Part shown: positions 1 to 8,921 of the stretch, piece by piece | Position numbering within the stretch: the first letter of the stretch is position 1 | Layout of the letters: each line of letters opens with the position of its first letter | NCBI GenBank assembly: GCA_050181465.1 | Contig: JBFXDD010000001.1 | Location: 293,353-357,352 of the forward strand | Source of the DNA: JACRLW01 sp050181465 | Lineage (GTDB): Bacteria; Planctomycetota; UBA1135; UBA2386 | DNA: 64,000 nucleotides | Reading direction: 5' to 3' | Notes under the pieces: model-generated | Databases searched by the model: none | What the model saw: the letters and a program-made list of their open reading frames with translations, nothing else | Told to the model about the DNA's origin: nothing | Translations under genes and position numbers: made by a program

Positions 1-257
1 CGCGGCTTGGGCTCGATGCCGAACGCGGCAGCCAAGGCCCAGTCCAGGCCGGTGCCGGCGAGGACCCGCAGCGTCCACGGCCACTGCTCGGCCTCGCTGC
101 GGAACGCCAATCGTTGCGGCTCCTCCGCGCCGGTCGCGTAGGCCGTCACGCTGTCGAACTCAGCTCGAGCCATCGCGTAGCTCAACTCGTGCGATCGACA
201 CGCACCGAGCAGCGCACCGGAGAGTGCAACGAGCAGGTGAGCACGAGGCGAGCGCAT
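1..257 (-). CDS. Partial lipoprotein of unknown function (N-terminal 85 residues)
   Basis: Reading leftwards from an ATG at 257, an open frame runs without a stop off the window edge. The first 20 residues are a lipoprotein signal: a short basic start (MRSPR), a hydrophobic stretch and a lipobox LLGAC with the Cys at residue 20. This predicts a membrane-anchored lipoprotein, probably periplasmic. The rest of the visible part (SYAMARAEF, then a Trp-rich segment EQWPWTLRVLAG) matches no family I recognise. The gene starts 60 bases after galE ends, on the same strand, and could be the last gene of that set. The call rests on the lipobox and the open frame alone; the C-terminal part lies outside the window. 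Confidence 0.65.
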   Translation of the reverse strand, partial: MRSPRAHLLVALSGALLGACRSHELSYAMARAEFDSVTAYATGAEEPQRLAFRSEAEQWPWTLRVLAGTGLDWALAAAFGIEPKP

Positions 258-317
258 GGTCGAGCGGAGGTTACGCGTCGACGTCCGGAGAACAACGGCG
301 AGGCCGGCCGGCGCGGA

Positions 318-1304
318 TCAATCGCCGTAGCCGCCTTGGTGCGCTTCATGCCATCGCCATGCCGTCTCCACGATCGAACGGATGTCGCCGAGTCGAGGCT
401 TCCAGCCGAGTTCTCGTTGGATCTTGTCACTGCTGCCGACCAGTCGGGGCGGATCGCCCGCACGGCGCGCGCCGATGTCGAACGGAACCTTGCGACCGCC
501 GACCGCCTCGACGGCACGAATCACCTCGAGCACGGAAGTCCCTGCCTGATTGCCGAGGTTGTACGCTGCCACGCCGACACCCCCACGCTCCATCGCCTCG
601 AGCGCGAGGATGTGGGCTTCGGCGAGGTCGGCGACGTGCACATAGTCTCGGATGCAGGTGCCGTCCGGCGTCGGGTAGTCGTTCCCGAAGACCGTCACCT
701 TTGGCCGTCGCCCCATCGCCGCGGCGATCACCAGCGGGATCAAGTGGGTCTCCGGGTCGTGGTCTTCGCCGAGTCGCCCCTTGGGATCGGCACCGGCGGC
801 GTTGAAGTAACGAAGAGCGACCGATTCGAGCCCATGCGCGCGGTGGTAGTCGCGCAGCATCCACTCGTCGATGAGTTTGGTGACGCCGTAAGGGTTGATC
901 GGCGACTGCGGAAGGTCCTCGGTGATCGGCACCCGCTCCGGTTCGCCGTAGGTCGCGCAGGTCGAACTCAGCACGAAGCGGCGGACCCCGGTCTCGACCA
1001 TGGCGTCGAGCAGGTTCATCGTTCCGATCACGTTGTGACGGTAGTACCGCCCTGGATCCGTGACGGACTCGCCGACGTAGCAGCGTGCAGCGAAGTGGAA
1101 CACCGCAGCGATGCGGTTCTCACGGAACACGCCGCGCACGAACTCTCGATCGAGCATGCTGCCCTTGGCGAGCGGCGCCCCGAGTAGCGCTCCGGCATGC
1201 CCTTCGGACAGGTCGTCGAGCACGAGGACGTCGCGACCGCGCTCGCGCAGCGCCAGGACGGTATGCGAGCCGATGTAGCCGGCCCCACCACTCACGAGGA
1301 TCAT
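318..1304 (-). CDS. galE: UDP-glucose 4-epimerase
   Basis: Interconverts UDP-glucose and UDP-galactose in the cytoplasm, supplying galactose units for envelope polysaccharide. The 328-residue product is the usual length. It opens with the NAD-binding motif GGAGYIGS and carries the extended-SDR catalytic elements: Ser/Thr in SSTCATYGEP and the YxxxK pair in NPYGVTK. Further family motifs are RYFNAAGADP, the typical HDPETHLIPL, and GTCIRDYVHVADLAEAH. The start is the ATG at 1304-1302, because the dinucleotide-binding fold begins at residue 2-3 (MILVSGGAG); longer in-frame extensions upstream would run antisense-style through the neighbour. Its ATG overlaps the TGA of the upstream TPR lipoprotein gene (ATGA), so translation of the two is probably coupled. 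Identification is firm; substrate range (UDP-Glc versus UDP-GlcNAc) cannot be read. Confidence 0.93.
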   Translation of the reverse strand: MILVSGGAGYIGSHTVLALRERGRDVLVLDDLSEGHAGALLGAPLAKGSMLDREFVRGVFRENRIAAVFHFAARCYVGESVTDPGRYYRHNVIGTMNLLDAMVETGVRRFVLSSTCATYGEPERVPITEDLPQSPINPYGVTKLIDEWMLRDYHRAHGLESVALRYFNAAGADPKGRLGEDHDPETHLIPLVIAAAMGRRPKVTVFGNDYPTPDGTCIRDYVHVADLAEAHILALEAMERGGVGVAAYNLGNQAGTSVLEVIRAVEAVGGRKVPFDIGARRAGDPPRLVGSSDKIQRELGWKPRLGDIRSIVETAWRWHEAHQGGYGD

Positions 1305-2275
1305 TTCGGACAAAGCTTGCTCCAGGATCGGGCGACTCGCGCACGTTCGCTCGGTTCGAACTCGCCTTCGGCAACCAAGTCGACGGCCGGACCGAGAGCT
1401 CGAACGAGCGCGTCGTGAAGCACACGAAAACGCCGCGGTGAATCTTCGGCATCGAGGCCGCCGGACAGAAGCCGGCAGTCCTCCGATTCCAACCGGATCG
1501 CGGCCAAGCCCGCAGCGAGCAGGTCCGGGCCTGCGTGGGCCAGGAGCGCGGTGAGCGCGAAGGGCCGATGGGTCGGACTCCTGGCGAGTGCGCGAAACGC
1601 CGACAGCCGCTCGGCGGCCGGCGCATCCCCCCGTAGGACGGCAAGGAGACGGCGGGGCGGCACACCTCGTTGCGTCCCGCGGTCGAGGGCCGCCGCCGCC
1701 TCGCGAAGCTCTTCGGCAACTGCGGCGAACTCCGGTGAGACGGGGCCCGTCAGGCGACCCAGTCGCTCGATCGCGCGCGCCCCGTCGCCGACCTCCAACG
1801 CCAAGGTCGCGCCGAGCAGCCAGGCTTCCGGCGGCGCGCCCTCTTCCTCGACCCACTGCGACCACTCCAGCTCCGCCTCGGTGAGCAGGTCGAGGTCGGC
1901 AAGAGTGCGCACGATCGCGGCGCGAAGTTCGAGGTCCGTGGGTGAGCGATCGCGAGCGGCGAGCAGCACGGCGATGGCCTCGTCATGAAGCTCGAGCGCA
2001 CACAAGGCGCGGGCGAGGGCGAGACCGGCCGCCTCCGGTCGTCCACCCGCCGCCAACTCACTCCGCAACAGTGGCTCCGCGGCCGCGAGGTCGCCGTCCT
2101 CCAACAATGCGAGCGCCCGTTCGAGTCGTGGGATCGCGGACGACGCAGGGTCGGGTGACACCGCGGAGTCCGGCGCCGCGGTCGACGCACGCAGGGGACC
2201 TGGGCTCGGCGGCGCAACGCGCGGCGTGGTGCAGCCCACGGCGACGACGAAGACCGCGAACGAACACAGCCTCAT
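1301..2275 (-). CDS. Lipoprotein with TPR-like helical repeats
   Basis: A 324-residue protein of unknown function. The start at 2275 gives a short signal ending in a lipobox-like AVGC (Cys at residue 15), followed by a Pro/Ala/Ser-rich linker of about 30 residues as expected for a tethered lipoprotein. The remainder is helical and Ala/Leu-rich. Segments such as RLERALALLEDGDLAAAEPLL and RALCALELHDEAIAVLLAARDRSP are typical tetratricopeptide patterns, so a protein-interaction role at the membrane is inferred. Three or four repeats are visible; the C-terminal third is helical without a clear repeat. The stop codon overlaps the start of galE by four bases. It diverges from the inositol-monophosphatase-family gene across only 45 bases, so their promoters must overlap. 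Confidence 0.75.
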   Translation of the reverse strand: MRLCSFAVFVVAVGCTTPRVAPPSPGPLRASTAAPDSAVSPDPASSAIPRLERALALLEDGDLAAAEPLLRSELAAGGRPEAAGLALARALCALELHDEAIAVLLAARDRSPTDLELRAAIVRTLADLDLLTEAELEWSQWVEEEGAPPEAWLLGATLALEVGDGARAIERLGRLTGPVSPEFAAVAEELREAAAALDRGTQRGVPPRRLLAVLRGDAPAAERLSAFRALARSPTHRPFALTALLAHAGPDLLAAGLAAIRLESEDCRLLSGGLDAEDSPRRFRVLHDALVRALGPAVDLVAEGEFEPSERARVARSWSKLCPK

Positions 2276-2320
2276 GCAGCGAACGCTGGAGTCCGCGAGC
2301 CTGAGCGTCAAGATGCTTCG

Positions 2321-3160
2321 ATGCCCCGCCGTGACGCCCGCCCATCCGACCGCCTCCTCCGCAGTCTCCTGGCGACTGCCGTCGAACTCGCCGAGGCGGC
2401 CGGCGCAGAGTTGGAGCGTCGGGCAACACGGGGGCCGCGTCGAGACGTCCGCCGCAAGGGTGAAGGCGATTTCGTCACGGCCGTCGATGTCCGCCTCGAG
2501 CGCTCCATTCGTCGCGAGATCGCGGCACGGCATCCGGACCACGGCTTCCTCGGCGAAGAGTCGGGCGCCTCGCGTCCGGACGCTCGGTTCCAATGGGTGA
2601 TCGACCCGATCGACGGCACGAGCAACTTCGCGCAGGGGCTGCCGATCTACGCCGTCGCCGTCGCCTGCCTGCACGATCGAGATCCGATCGCGGCGGCAGT
2701 CTGGTCGGCGCCGAATGCCGCCCGATTCGCAGCGGCACGTGGACTCGGGGCATGGTTCGACGGCCGCCGACTGCGTTCCGGCGACCTCCCCCTCGACGAC
2801 GCGGCGGTCGTCGGTGCGCAGTGGCTGCGTGGTGCCCACGAAAGCAAGCTCCTGCGCGCGCTCGCCGCGAGCGGTGCGCGGGTCCGCGTGTTCGGGTCGA
2901 CGGTCACCCAGATCTGCGACGTCGCCGCCGGTCGTCTCCTGGCCAACGTGCAGACTCAAGGTCGCATCTGGGATGTCGCCGCACCCTTTCTCATCGCAAA
3001 GGAGGCCGGCTGTTCGGTCACCGACTGGAGGGGCGCTCCGATCCTCCCTTTCCCAGACCTTGCGACCGATCGTCACTACCCGTCGCTGATCGCTCCACCG
3101 CGCGCCCATGCGCGGCTGCGCGAACTGCTCAGAGGCCCCTCGGCGCGCACGCGGCGCTGA
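2321..3160 (+). CDS. Inositol monophosphatase family protein (SuhB-like)
   Basis: A cytoplasmic Mg2+-dependent phosphatase of 279 residues. The family's metal-binding motifs are present in order: GEES (about residue 80), WVIDPIDGTSNFAQG (about residue 90) and a late WDVAAP, the counterpart of the usual WDxAAG. Members hydrolyse inositol monophosphate, histidinol phosphate, 3'-phosphoadenosine phosphate or fructose-1,6-bisphosphate; which applies here cannot be told from the motifs. The window otherwise shows no fructose bisphosphatase beside its gluconeogenic enzyme PEP carboxykinase, so FBPase activity is a possibility, but only inference. The start at 2321 gives 25-30 residues before the first family helix, which is normal. 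Confidence 0.88.
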   Translation: MPRRDARPSDRLLRSLLATAVELAEAAGAELERRATRGPRRDVRRKGEGDFVTAVDVRLERSIRREIAARHPDHGFLGEESGASRPDARFQWVIDPIDGTSNFAQGLPIYAVAVACLHDRDPIAAAVWSAPNAARFAAARGLGAWFDGRRLRSGDLPLDDAAVVGAQWLRGAHESKLLRALAASGARVRVFGSTVTQICDVAAGRLLANVQTQGRIWDVAAPFLIAKEAGCSVTDWRGAPILPFPDLATDRHYPSLIAPPRAHARLRELLRGPSARTRR

Positions 3161-3231
3161 GCTTGTCGTTCCCGATCCGTAACGCTGCCGCCGAATCGGC
3201 GACACGAAGGCGCACAGCCTGGCGCGCGAGG

Positions 3232-3260
3232 TTGCGTCCCGCGGCGAAACGAACGACAAT
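3232..3260 (+). promoter_or_regulatory. Candidate sigma-70-type promoter for the HEAT-repeat gene
   Basis: TTGCGT (3232-3237) and GACAAT (3255-3260) are separated by exactly 17 bases and lie about 100 bases upstream of the ATG at 3360, in the only sizeable non-coding stretch before that gene. The -10 box matches the consensus at four of six positions and the -35 box at three, so the match is moderate. No experimental support. Confidence 0.3.
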
Positions 3261-3359
3261 CTGGTGTCATCCGGTGTTGCCGGCACCCAACTTGCACTTC
3301 CCTGCCCCGGCGGTCCGCGCTCCGGTTCCCGGACCTGACTTCCTCACCCTGGAACAAGC

Positions 3360-5444
3360 ATGAAGAAACTTCTCCTTTCCGGTCTCGCGCTGGCTGTCGC
3401 CGGCTTCGGGATCGCTGAGGTCGCCTACGCCCACGGCGGTCAGTACCGTGGTCCTGGCGACACCGTCCCGCCGAACCCGGGCGGCCGTGGTGGTCGCACC
3501 CCCGGCCCGAGCGGCCCCAGCACTCCTGGCCCCGGCGGCCCCAGCACCCCAGGCCCCGGCGGCCCTGGAACGCCTGGTCCGACCGGTCCTGGCACGGGCG
3601 GTCCCGGCGGTGCCGGCCCTGCAGGTGGCCCGACCACCGGTGGCGTCAGCGTCGAACCCGATCTCGACCAGTGGGAATTCTGGTGGGAGTTCAACAAGGA
3701 CCCCTTCATCAAGCTGCGCGAGGCCATCCAGAAGGGCGGCGTCGTGTCCGAATCGGATGAGTTCTACCTGGGCACCGGCACGCAGCGCGTCGCCGAAGAC
3801 ACCCAGAAGCCGACCGATGCGCAGAAGCTCGACGTGCTGCAGAAGCTGCACAAGGCGCTCGAGTCGACCGATCAGAACGACATCGTGTCGTCCTGCATGG
3901 TCGGCATGGCGAAGATCGGGATGAACACCGATCAGATCAACATCCTCGACGCCTTCAAGAAGCGCCTGACCGACGGCAACCAAGAGATCCGCGAGACCGC
4001 GGCTGTGGCGATGGGCATCTCCCAGATGACCGAAGCCGTGCCGATGTTGAGCGAACTCGCCAAGGACTCGGAAGCCGGCCGCAAGCTTTGCACACGCGAC
4101 ACCGTCGACCCCCGGACTCGCTCCTTCGCAATCTACGGCCTCGGCCTGATCGGTTACGCGACCGCGGATCACGCGATCAAGAACACGATCTTCGCGACCC
4201 TGAAGGACCTGCTCGAGAACGACAAGTCGCCGGAACGCGACATCCGCGTCGCCGCGATCAACGCGGTGGCTCTCCTGCGCCCGAACCACGCTTCCGAGGA
4301 CGGCAAGAAGCTGCTCTTCGGCGCGCTCGATGCGTTGGACGCCTACTGGGCCCAGGACCTCGGTCCCAGCCATCAGCTCGTTCAGTCCCACGTCCCCCCG
4401 GCGATCGCCAAGCTCTTCGAGGGCGCCGATCTGACCGACGAGGAGTTGGGCAAGCGCCTCGATGCCTACAAGAAGTCCTGGCTGCTCGAAATGCAGGGCA
4501 AGTCGAAGCTGAAGCGGACGCAGAACGACATGGAGCGATCCGTGATCGTGGCGTTGGGTCGCACCGGCCTGCCGGTCGATGGCGACAAGGACGATCCGAA
4601 GCTCGACGCCGAGATCCTCAAGGAACTCGACAAGAAGTCGGCCGAGGGCTCGGACTCGCAAAGCCGCTACTTCGCCATGATGGCCATGGGCCAGATGGGT
4701 GGAGCCGAGGCCCGCACCAAGCTGCTCAAGATCCTTCGCGAAGGCAAGAAGGCTCTGGAGCGCCCCTGGGCGGCGATCTCCCTGGGCGTGATGGCACACT
4801 TCCAGATGGAAGAAGCCAAGCTCAACGCACAGGTCGATCAGTTGGTCGGCAAGGAGCTGATGCGTCAGTTCGACGAAGCGAAGACCCCGTCCACCATCGC
4901 CGCGATGGCCATCGGCCTGGGTCTCGTGAAGTACTCGGACGCCGGCCCCACGCTGATCCAGCTCCTGGACAAGTACAAGAACCAGGACGAGCTCGCCGGC
5001 TACCTCTGCATCGGCATGGCGTTGATGGGCTACAAGGACAGCATCGACGAGATCCAGGACGTGGTTCGCACTTCGACGCGGCGCGGTGAGCGCCTGCGCC
5101 AGGCCGCGATCGCGCTCGGCAAGCTCGGCGACAAGGACGCGGCCACCACGCTGATCACGATGCTGACCGAGGACGAGTCGGGCGCGCCCGACCTCGCCCG
5201 TATGTCGGCCATCGCTTCGGCGCTCGGCTTCATCGGCGATCGCCGGTCGATCGACCCCCTGGTCAAGCTGCTCTTCGACACCAAGCTGACCAACCTCAGC
5301 CGTGCCTTCGCGGCCGTCGCCCTCGGCGGCATCGCCGACAAGGAACTGCTGCCCTGGAACAGCAAGATCGCGGTCAACATGAACTACCGCGCATCGGTGG
5401 AGACGCTGACCAATCAGGCGGTCGGCATCCTCGACATTCTCTGA
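3360..5444 (+). CDS. Secreted HEAT-repeat protein with Pro/Gly-rich N-terminal linker
   Basis: A 694-residue exported protein. Residues 1-24 are a classical signal peptide (MKKLLLSGLALAVAGFG, cleavage after AYA). Residues about 28-95 are almost entirely Gly, Pro, Ser and Thr in the pattern GPSTPGPG, a collagen-like flexible stretch. From about residue 100 onward the protein is all-helical, with repeats typical of HEAT/Armadillo folds, for example ETAAVAMGISQMTEAVPMLSE and RQAAIALGKLGDKDAATTL; the last copies near the C terminus are the clearest. The fold suggests a scaffold or binding surface outside the cytoplasmic membrane; no catalytic motif is visible. It is a single-gene unit with its own promoter region and terminator. 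Its biased, Lys/Gly-rich composition and strong terminator suggest high expression. Function unknown. Confidence 0.8.
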   Translation: MKKLLLSGLALAVAGFGIAEVAYAHGGQYRGPGDTVPPNPGGRGGRTPGPSGPSTPGPGGPSTPGPGGPGTPGPTGPGTGGPGGAGPAGGPTTGGVSVEPDLDQWEFWWEFNKDPFIKLREAIQKGGVVSESDEFYLGTGTQRVAEDTQKPTDAQKLDVLQKLHKALESTDQNDIVSSCMVGMAKIGMNTDQINILDAFKKRLTDGNQEIRETAAVAMGISQMTEAVPMLSELAKDSEAGRKLCTRDTVDPRTRSFAIYGLGLIGYATADHAIKNTIFATLKDLLENDKSPERDIRVAAINAVALLRPNHASEDGKKLLFGALDALDAYWAQDLGPSHQLVQSHVPPAIAKLFEGADLTDEELGKRLDAYKKSWLLEMQGKSKLKRTQNDMERSVIVALGRTGLPVDGDKDDPKLDAEILKELDKKSAEGSDSQSRYFAMMAMGQMGGAEARTKLLKILREGKKALERPWAAISLGVMAHFQMEEAKLNAQVDQLVGKELMRQFDEAKTPSTIAAMAIGLGLVKYSDAGPTLIQLLDKYKNQDELAGYLCIGMALMGYKDSIDEIQDVVRTSTRRGERLRQAAIALGKLGDKDAATTLITMLTEDESGAPDLARMSAIASALGFIGDRRSIDPLVKLLFDTKLTNLSRAFAAVALGGIADKELLPWNSKIAVNMNYRASVETLTNQAVGILDIL
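3513..3584 (+). repeat. Three tandem 24-bp units encoding GPSTPGPG-type octapeptides
   Basis: Units at 3513-3536, 3537-3560 and 3561-3584 each encode eight residues of the GPxTPGPx type. The first two differ at only two of 24 bases; the third is more diverged. Similar but looser Gly-Pro codons extend to about 3640. This looks like in-frame duplication within the linker of the HEAT-repeat gene and is a likely site of length variation between strains. Confidence 0.75.
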
Positions 5445-5469
5445 GAGTCGAGGTCGCCCCCTCCTTCGA

Positions 5470-5497
5470 CGGCCCGCGCTCCAGCGCGGGCCGTTTT
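5470..5497 (+). terminator. Rho-independent terminator after the HEAT-repeat gene
   Basis: Arms CGGCCCGCGCT (5470-5480) and AGCGCGGGCCG (5483-5493) are perfectly complementary, forming a 10-11 bp G/C-rich stem with a very short loop, followed at once by TTTT (5494-5497). It lies 25 bases after the stop codon. Being symmetrical, it may also limit read-through from the convergent gene, which ends at 5537. Confidence 0.88.
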
Positions 5498-5536
5498 CAT
5501 GTACGGACGAGCCGCGCAATCGCGCGGGCTGTGGAC

Positions 5537-7462
5537 TCACGCGCGGCGGAAGGCGATCCACACCAACGCCGCGAAGCCCACCAGCGAACCCATCGCCCAC
5601 CAGGCGCTGCGCTCGGCGGCCGCGTCCACCCGGTTCATCTGCTCCAGCAGCGGTGCGAGGCCCCGGCGCCGTGCTTGCAAGAGTTGGTCGAGTTCGCTGG
5701 CGGGACGAAGCGCGACTGCAGCCCCGTACTCGGACTCCGCAGCCCGCGGCTCATGCAGGCTCCACCGCGCATCGCCGGCGAGCAGCCGGAGGTAGGCGGT
5801 GGCATCGCTCGACGACGCAACTGCATCGAGCACGCCCTCGTGATCTCCGAGTCCGGCGCACTCCTGGGCTCTGCGCTCCGCCTCGCTCGACGCGACCGTG
5901 CCGCGGCACTGGATGGGAGTCGGCGCCACCGCCGTGAAGCTGCGATGGAAGAGGGCATCGAGCAGCGGACGATCGTCGACCAGCGGCTCCGGCGCCGGCT
6001 CCCATGCAGTCCACTGCACGGGATTGGACATCCGTAATGCCATCGCACGCAATTCGGAGCTGCCGGAACTCGGCGACGCCAGTGCACTCGGATCGAAGTC
6101 GCTCCCCTTCTTCGCCAGCACGACGAAGTTGCGCGACTGAGGAACTCGAAAGCTGAAGGACTGCCCGAAGACGCACGCCATGGTCCCCGCCACTGCGGTC
6201 AGTACCGGATCGTCGTTTCGAACACCGCCGCAATTGAGAGCCACCACGCCCTGGTCACCCAGGATCCGGTGGACTTCGCGAAAGAACTCGACGCTCGCGA
6301 GGTGAGCCGGGATGTAGACCTGCCGCTCGTACGCATCGACCAGCACGAGGTCCCACGGACCGCGGTCGTGATTCACGAACACGCGAGCGTCCATTCCCGC
6401 CGTGACCGCGTCCGCAGCGCGATAGCTGGAGAAGTGCTCCCGACCAATCTGCACCGCGGCGGGATCGATCTCCACCGAGTGCACGTGCGCACCGCTGAAC
6501 TCGGCACGAAAGAGGCGGTCGAAGGTTCCGGCCGCGCCGCCGAGCGACAGCACCCGCATTCGACCGGGCGAACCACCGTTACCGGTCAGCAACGCGAGTG
6601 GCGGAAACCAATCGTAGTAGCGCCCTTTGGTCCAAGCCTCGTCGTCGAAGGCGATCGAGTGAAACGAGTCGAGGCCCTCGTTGATTCGCAGCACGGTCTT
6701 GGCCGGCTCGAAGTCCGAGGCGCCGAGTCGTTGCACCTGCAAGAACTGATAGCGACTCTCCACCTCCGCTCGCACCACCGCGCCGCCGTTCGGCGGGTCG
6801 ATCGCCCCGCGCGGGACGGCGATCGCAGCTCCCACGACCACCACCGCCGCGACCGCAGCCCGCCCCCGCGTGCGTGTCAACAGCGCCGCCACCGCCAGCG
6901 CGAGCGCAGCGAGGTGGATCGTGCGCGCCGAGCCGAGTTCGGGCACCAGCACGTGGGTCGTCGCGAAGGTACCGACGAGACTGCCCAGAGTGCCGAACCC
7001 CGCGACCAAGCCGCTCGCGGTTCCGGCCGGCTGCCCGCGCACCACAGCAGCACTCACGAGCAACGGCGTGACGGCGCCTGCCAGCGTGATCGGCAAGGCA
7101 AACACGAGTGTCGTCGCAGCGAGCGAGCCCACCACCAAGATGCCCGTCGCATTCTCGAGCGGCAGGTCGTCCGGAACCAGGATCACCCCGAGTTCGCGCG
7201 CGATCCATGGAACGACGGCGACCGCGAGTGCCGCCGCAACGAGCAACCAAGACAGAGAGCGCAGCTCGGTGCCGCGCCGCGCGAGTCGCGCGCCGAGGAA
7301 CGCGCCCACCGCGAGAGCGACCAGCAAGACGCCGATCACATTGGTCCACACGAACGCACTGTCGCCGAAGTGCGGGGCGAACAAGCGGACTGCGGCCAAC
7401 TCGACCGTCAGCACCGCAAATCCCTCGAGCGCCGCGATCGCGGCGGTGCGCGGAGCTGACAT
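5537..7462 (-). CDS. Membrane protein with spermidine-synthase-like methyltransferase fold
   Basis: A 641-residue protein. Residues 1 to about 215 contain some seven hydrophobic helices (for example NVIGVLLVALAVGAFLGARLA), followed by a soluble Rossmann domain resembling spermidine synthases: VLSLGGAAGTFDRLF (cofactor loop), VHSVEIDPAAVQIG and DLVLVDAYE. After this come a helical, TPR-like region and a final C-terminal helix (WWAMGSLVGFAALVWIAF). The arrangement matches the fused membrane-transporter/spermidine-synthase family, whose function is largely unproven. The normal polyamine-synthase loop LGGGdG is altered to LGGAAG, so putrescine aminopropylation should not be assumed. It is the last gene of a minus-strand set beginning with purM; 24 bases separate it from the gene before it. 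Confidence 0.78.
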   Translation of the reverse strand: MSAPRTAAIAALEGFAVLTVELAAVRLFAPHFGDSAFVWTNVIGVLLVALAVGAFLGARLARRGTELRSLSWLLVAAALAVAVVPWIARELGVILVPDDLPLENATGILVVGSLAATTLVFALPITLAGAVTPLLVSAAVVRGQPAGTASGLVAGFGTLGSLVGTFATTHVLVPELGSARTIHLAALALAVAALLTRTRGRAAVAAVVVVGAAIAVPRGAIDPPNGGAVVRAEVESRYQFLQVQRLGASDFEPAKTVLRINEGLDSFHSIAFDDEAWTKGRYYDWFPPLALLTGNGGSPGRMRVLSLGGAAGTFDRLFRAEFSGAHVHSVEIDPAAVQIGREHFSSYRAADAVTAGMDARVFVNHDRGPWDLVLVDAYERQVYIPAHLASVEFFREVHRILGDQGVVALNCGGVRNDDPVLTAVAGTMACVFGQSFSFRVPQSRNFVVLAKKGSDFDPSALASPSSGSSELRAMALRMSNPVQWTAWEPAPEPLVDDRPLLDALFHRSFTAVAPTPIQCRGTVASSEAERRAQECAGLGDHEGVLDAVASSSDATAYLRLLAGDARWSLHEPRAAESEYGAAVALRPASELDQLLQARRRGLAPLLEQMNRVDAAAERSAWWAMGSLVGFAALVWIAFRRA

Positions 7463-7486
7463 GGGCCGTCTCGCCGGGCTGGCGGA

Positions 7487-8857
7487 TTACTTGGCGTCCT
7501 TCTCGGACTTGCTCACTTCAGCCGAGTACTGCGCAGTGAAGATCCAACCTGGATCGAACAGAGTCACCATCTGCTCGGTCATGAAACCGAAGTTTCGCGA
7601 CAAGGTCTGGGTGACCAGCTTGCCGTTCACCTCGATGGTGAACTCCTTGCTCAGGTCGACCAAGTCGTCGTTCAGCAGCAACTGAAACTGCTCGATACCG
7701 CGCGACTCGATCTTGATGCGATTGGTCGAGCGGTCCGCCTCGGCGACGAACCGTGGCCGCATCGCAGCGGGCAGACCCGCCAGCGGCTCCATCTTGAGGA
7801 CGTTGACCCAGAACACCTTGCGAAAGCTCTCGCTGTTCGGTTCGACGATGACGCGAGTCCGCGCCATGTTTCGCTGCTGCGGGAGCAGCCACGCTTCGAT
7901 GTCGGCCTGCGATTCCTTGAACGGATACGCACCCTTGCCCTCGAGGATCGTGCACTTGCCCGCTTCCAGTTCGTTGAGGGTCTTGGCCAGGGAATCGCAG
8001 GCATCCTTGGTCTCGGGCGTCGAAACCAAGAGGACGGGGACTCCGGCCAGGCTGCCCAACCGCATGTCGCCGGTGACCGGCACCGGATGGCGCAGGACGA
8101 GCGCCGCGAAGCGGGTCGGGAAGTACGAAGCGAGGCGCAGGCCGAAGCCGGAGCTGCCGCGTCCGCAGTCCAAGTAGAGTCGATCGCGGTCGTAGTTCAG
8201 CGGCTTGAGCTCCGCACCCATCGGCGCGAACACCTGCCGGATACGCTGGCGCTCGGAATCCTCGGCGTTGGGCTGCGAGAGATCCGGAACCGGATCCATG
8301 TCCATCTCGGCGGGCACGTCGACCACGACCGCGAATGCGGCGTTGAGGAAGGTCGAGCCCTCCCACGTCGCCGCGAAGTGCTCGCGGCTGCTGGTCCAAC
8401 CCTCTCCGGCAGTGCCGGGGAGGACGAGCAGCGACGGCAGGCTGTCACCTTCCGGCTTGTAGTTGCGAGGGATGAAGACCGAGTGCGCCGGAACACCGTT
8501 GGCCTCGCGCACTCCCTTCAGAGTTCCACTGCCGCTGACCCGCGGATACTTGAAGGGCTGCACGAAGACCGCGCGCAGGTCGGCCATGCTCCCGAGCAGG
8601 TCGGTCTTCTTGCTCCGTGCCTCCCACTCCTTCAGGAACTTGTCCTTGGCATCGGACAACTTCTTGTTGAGTTTGCGAGCGGTGGCATCGTCGGTCGCTT
8701 CCCGCGATTCGCGCCACGGCTCGAACCAGGACTGCGCTAGCGACTGCAAGCGCTTGACTTCCTGCACGCTGAGCGTGGGCTGGGCCGTTTGGGCGCGAAG
8801 GACGGGGGCAGCGAGGTACGCGGCGAGAAGGGCGAAGGCCAGCTTGCTGGTCGTCAT
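7487..8857 (-). CDS. Secreted alpha/beta-hydrolase-like protein
   Basis: A 456-residue exported protein of uncertain activity. A signal peptide is clear (MTTSKLAFALLAAYLAAPVLRA, cleavage before QTA). Residues about 30-100 are helical and charged. The middle has the layout of an alpha/beta hydrolase: PSLLVLPGTAGEGW near the oxyanion-loop position, DRDRLYLDCGRGSSGFGLRL, in which GRGSSGFG resembles the nucleophile elbow, and VLRHPVPVTGD after it. The C-terminal 120 residues form a separate beta-rich segment (NRIKIESRGIEQFQLLLNDD) seen in planctomycete-type secreted hydrolases. A serine esterase or peptidase role is inferred; the elbow does not match GxSxG exactly, so it may be inactive. It lies between a TPR protein and a membrane methyltransferase-like gene on the same strand. 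Confidence 0.6.
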   Translation of the reverse strand: MTTSKLAFALLAAYLAAPVLRAQTAQPTLSVQEVKRLQSLAQSWFEPWRESREATDDATARKLNKKLSDAKDKFLKEWEARSKKTDLLGSMADLRAVFVQPFKYPRVSGSGTLKGVREANGVPAHSVFIPRNYKPEGDSLPSLLVLPGTAGEGWTSSREHFAATWEGSTFLNAAFAVVVDVPAEMDMDPVPDLSQPNAEDSERQRIRQVFAPMGAELKPLNYDRDRLYLDCGRGSSGFGLRLASYFPTRFAALVLRHPVPVTGDMRLGSLAGVPVLLVSTPETKDACDSLAKTLNELEAGKCTILEGKGAYPFKESQADIEAWLLPQQRNMARTRVIVEPNSESFRKVFWVNVLKMEPLAGLPAAMRPRFVAEADRSTNRIKIESRGIEQFQLLLNDDLVDLSKEFTIEVNGKLVTQTLSRNFGFMTEQMVTLFDPGWIFTAQYSAEVSKSEKDAK

Positions 8858-8921
8858 GGTCTCGTAGCAGGTTGCAGGCTCGGGCCGATGGCCCCGGGGG
8901 CAGGACCGCGACGGCGGGCCG

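Noticed and set aside
3267..5600. A 777-residue open frame opposite the HEAT-repeat gene
   Set aside because: Antisense shadow; the plus strand has a signal peptide, repeats and a terminator.
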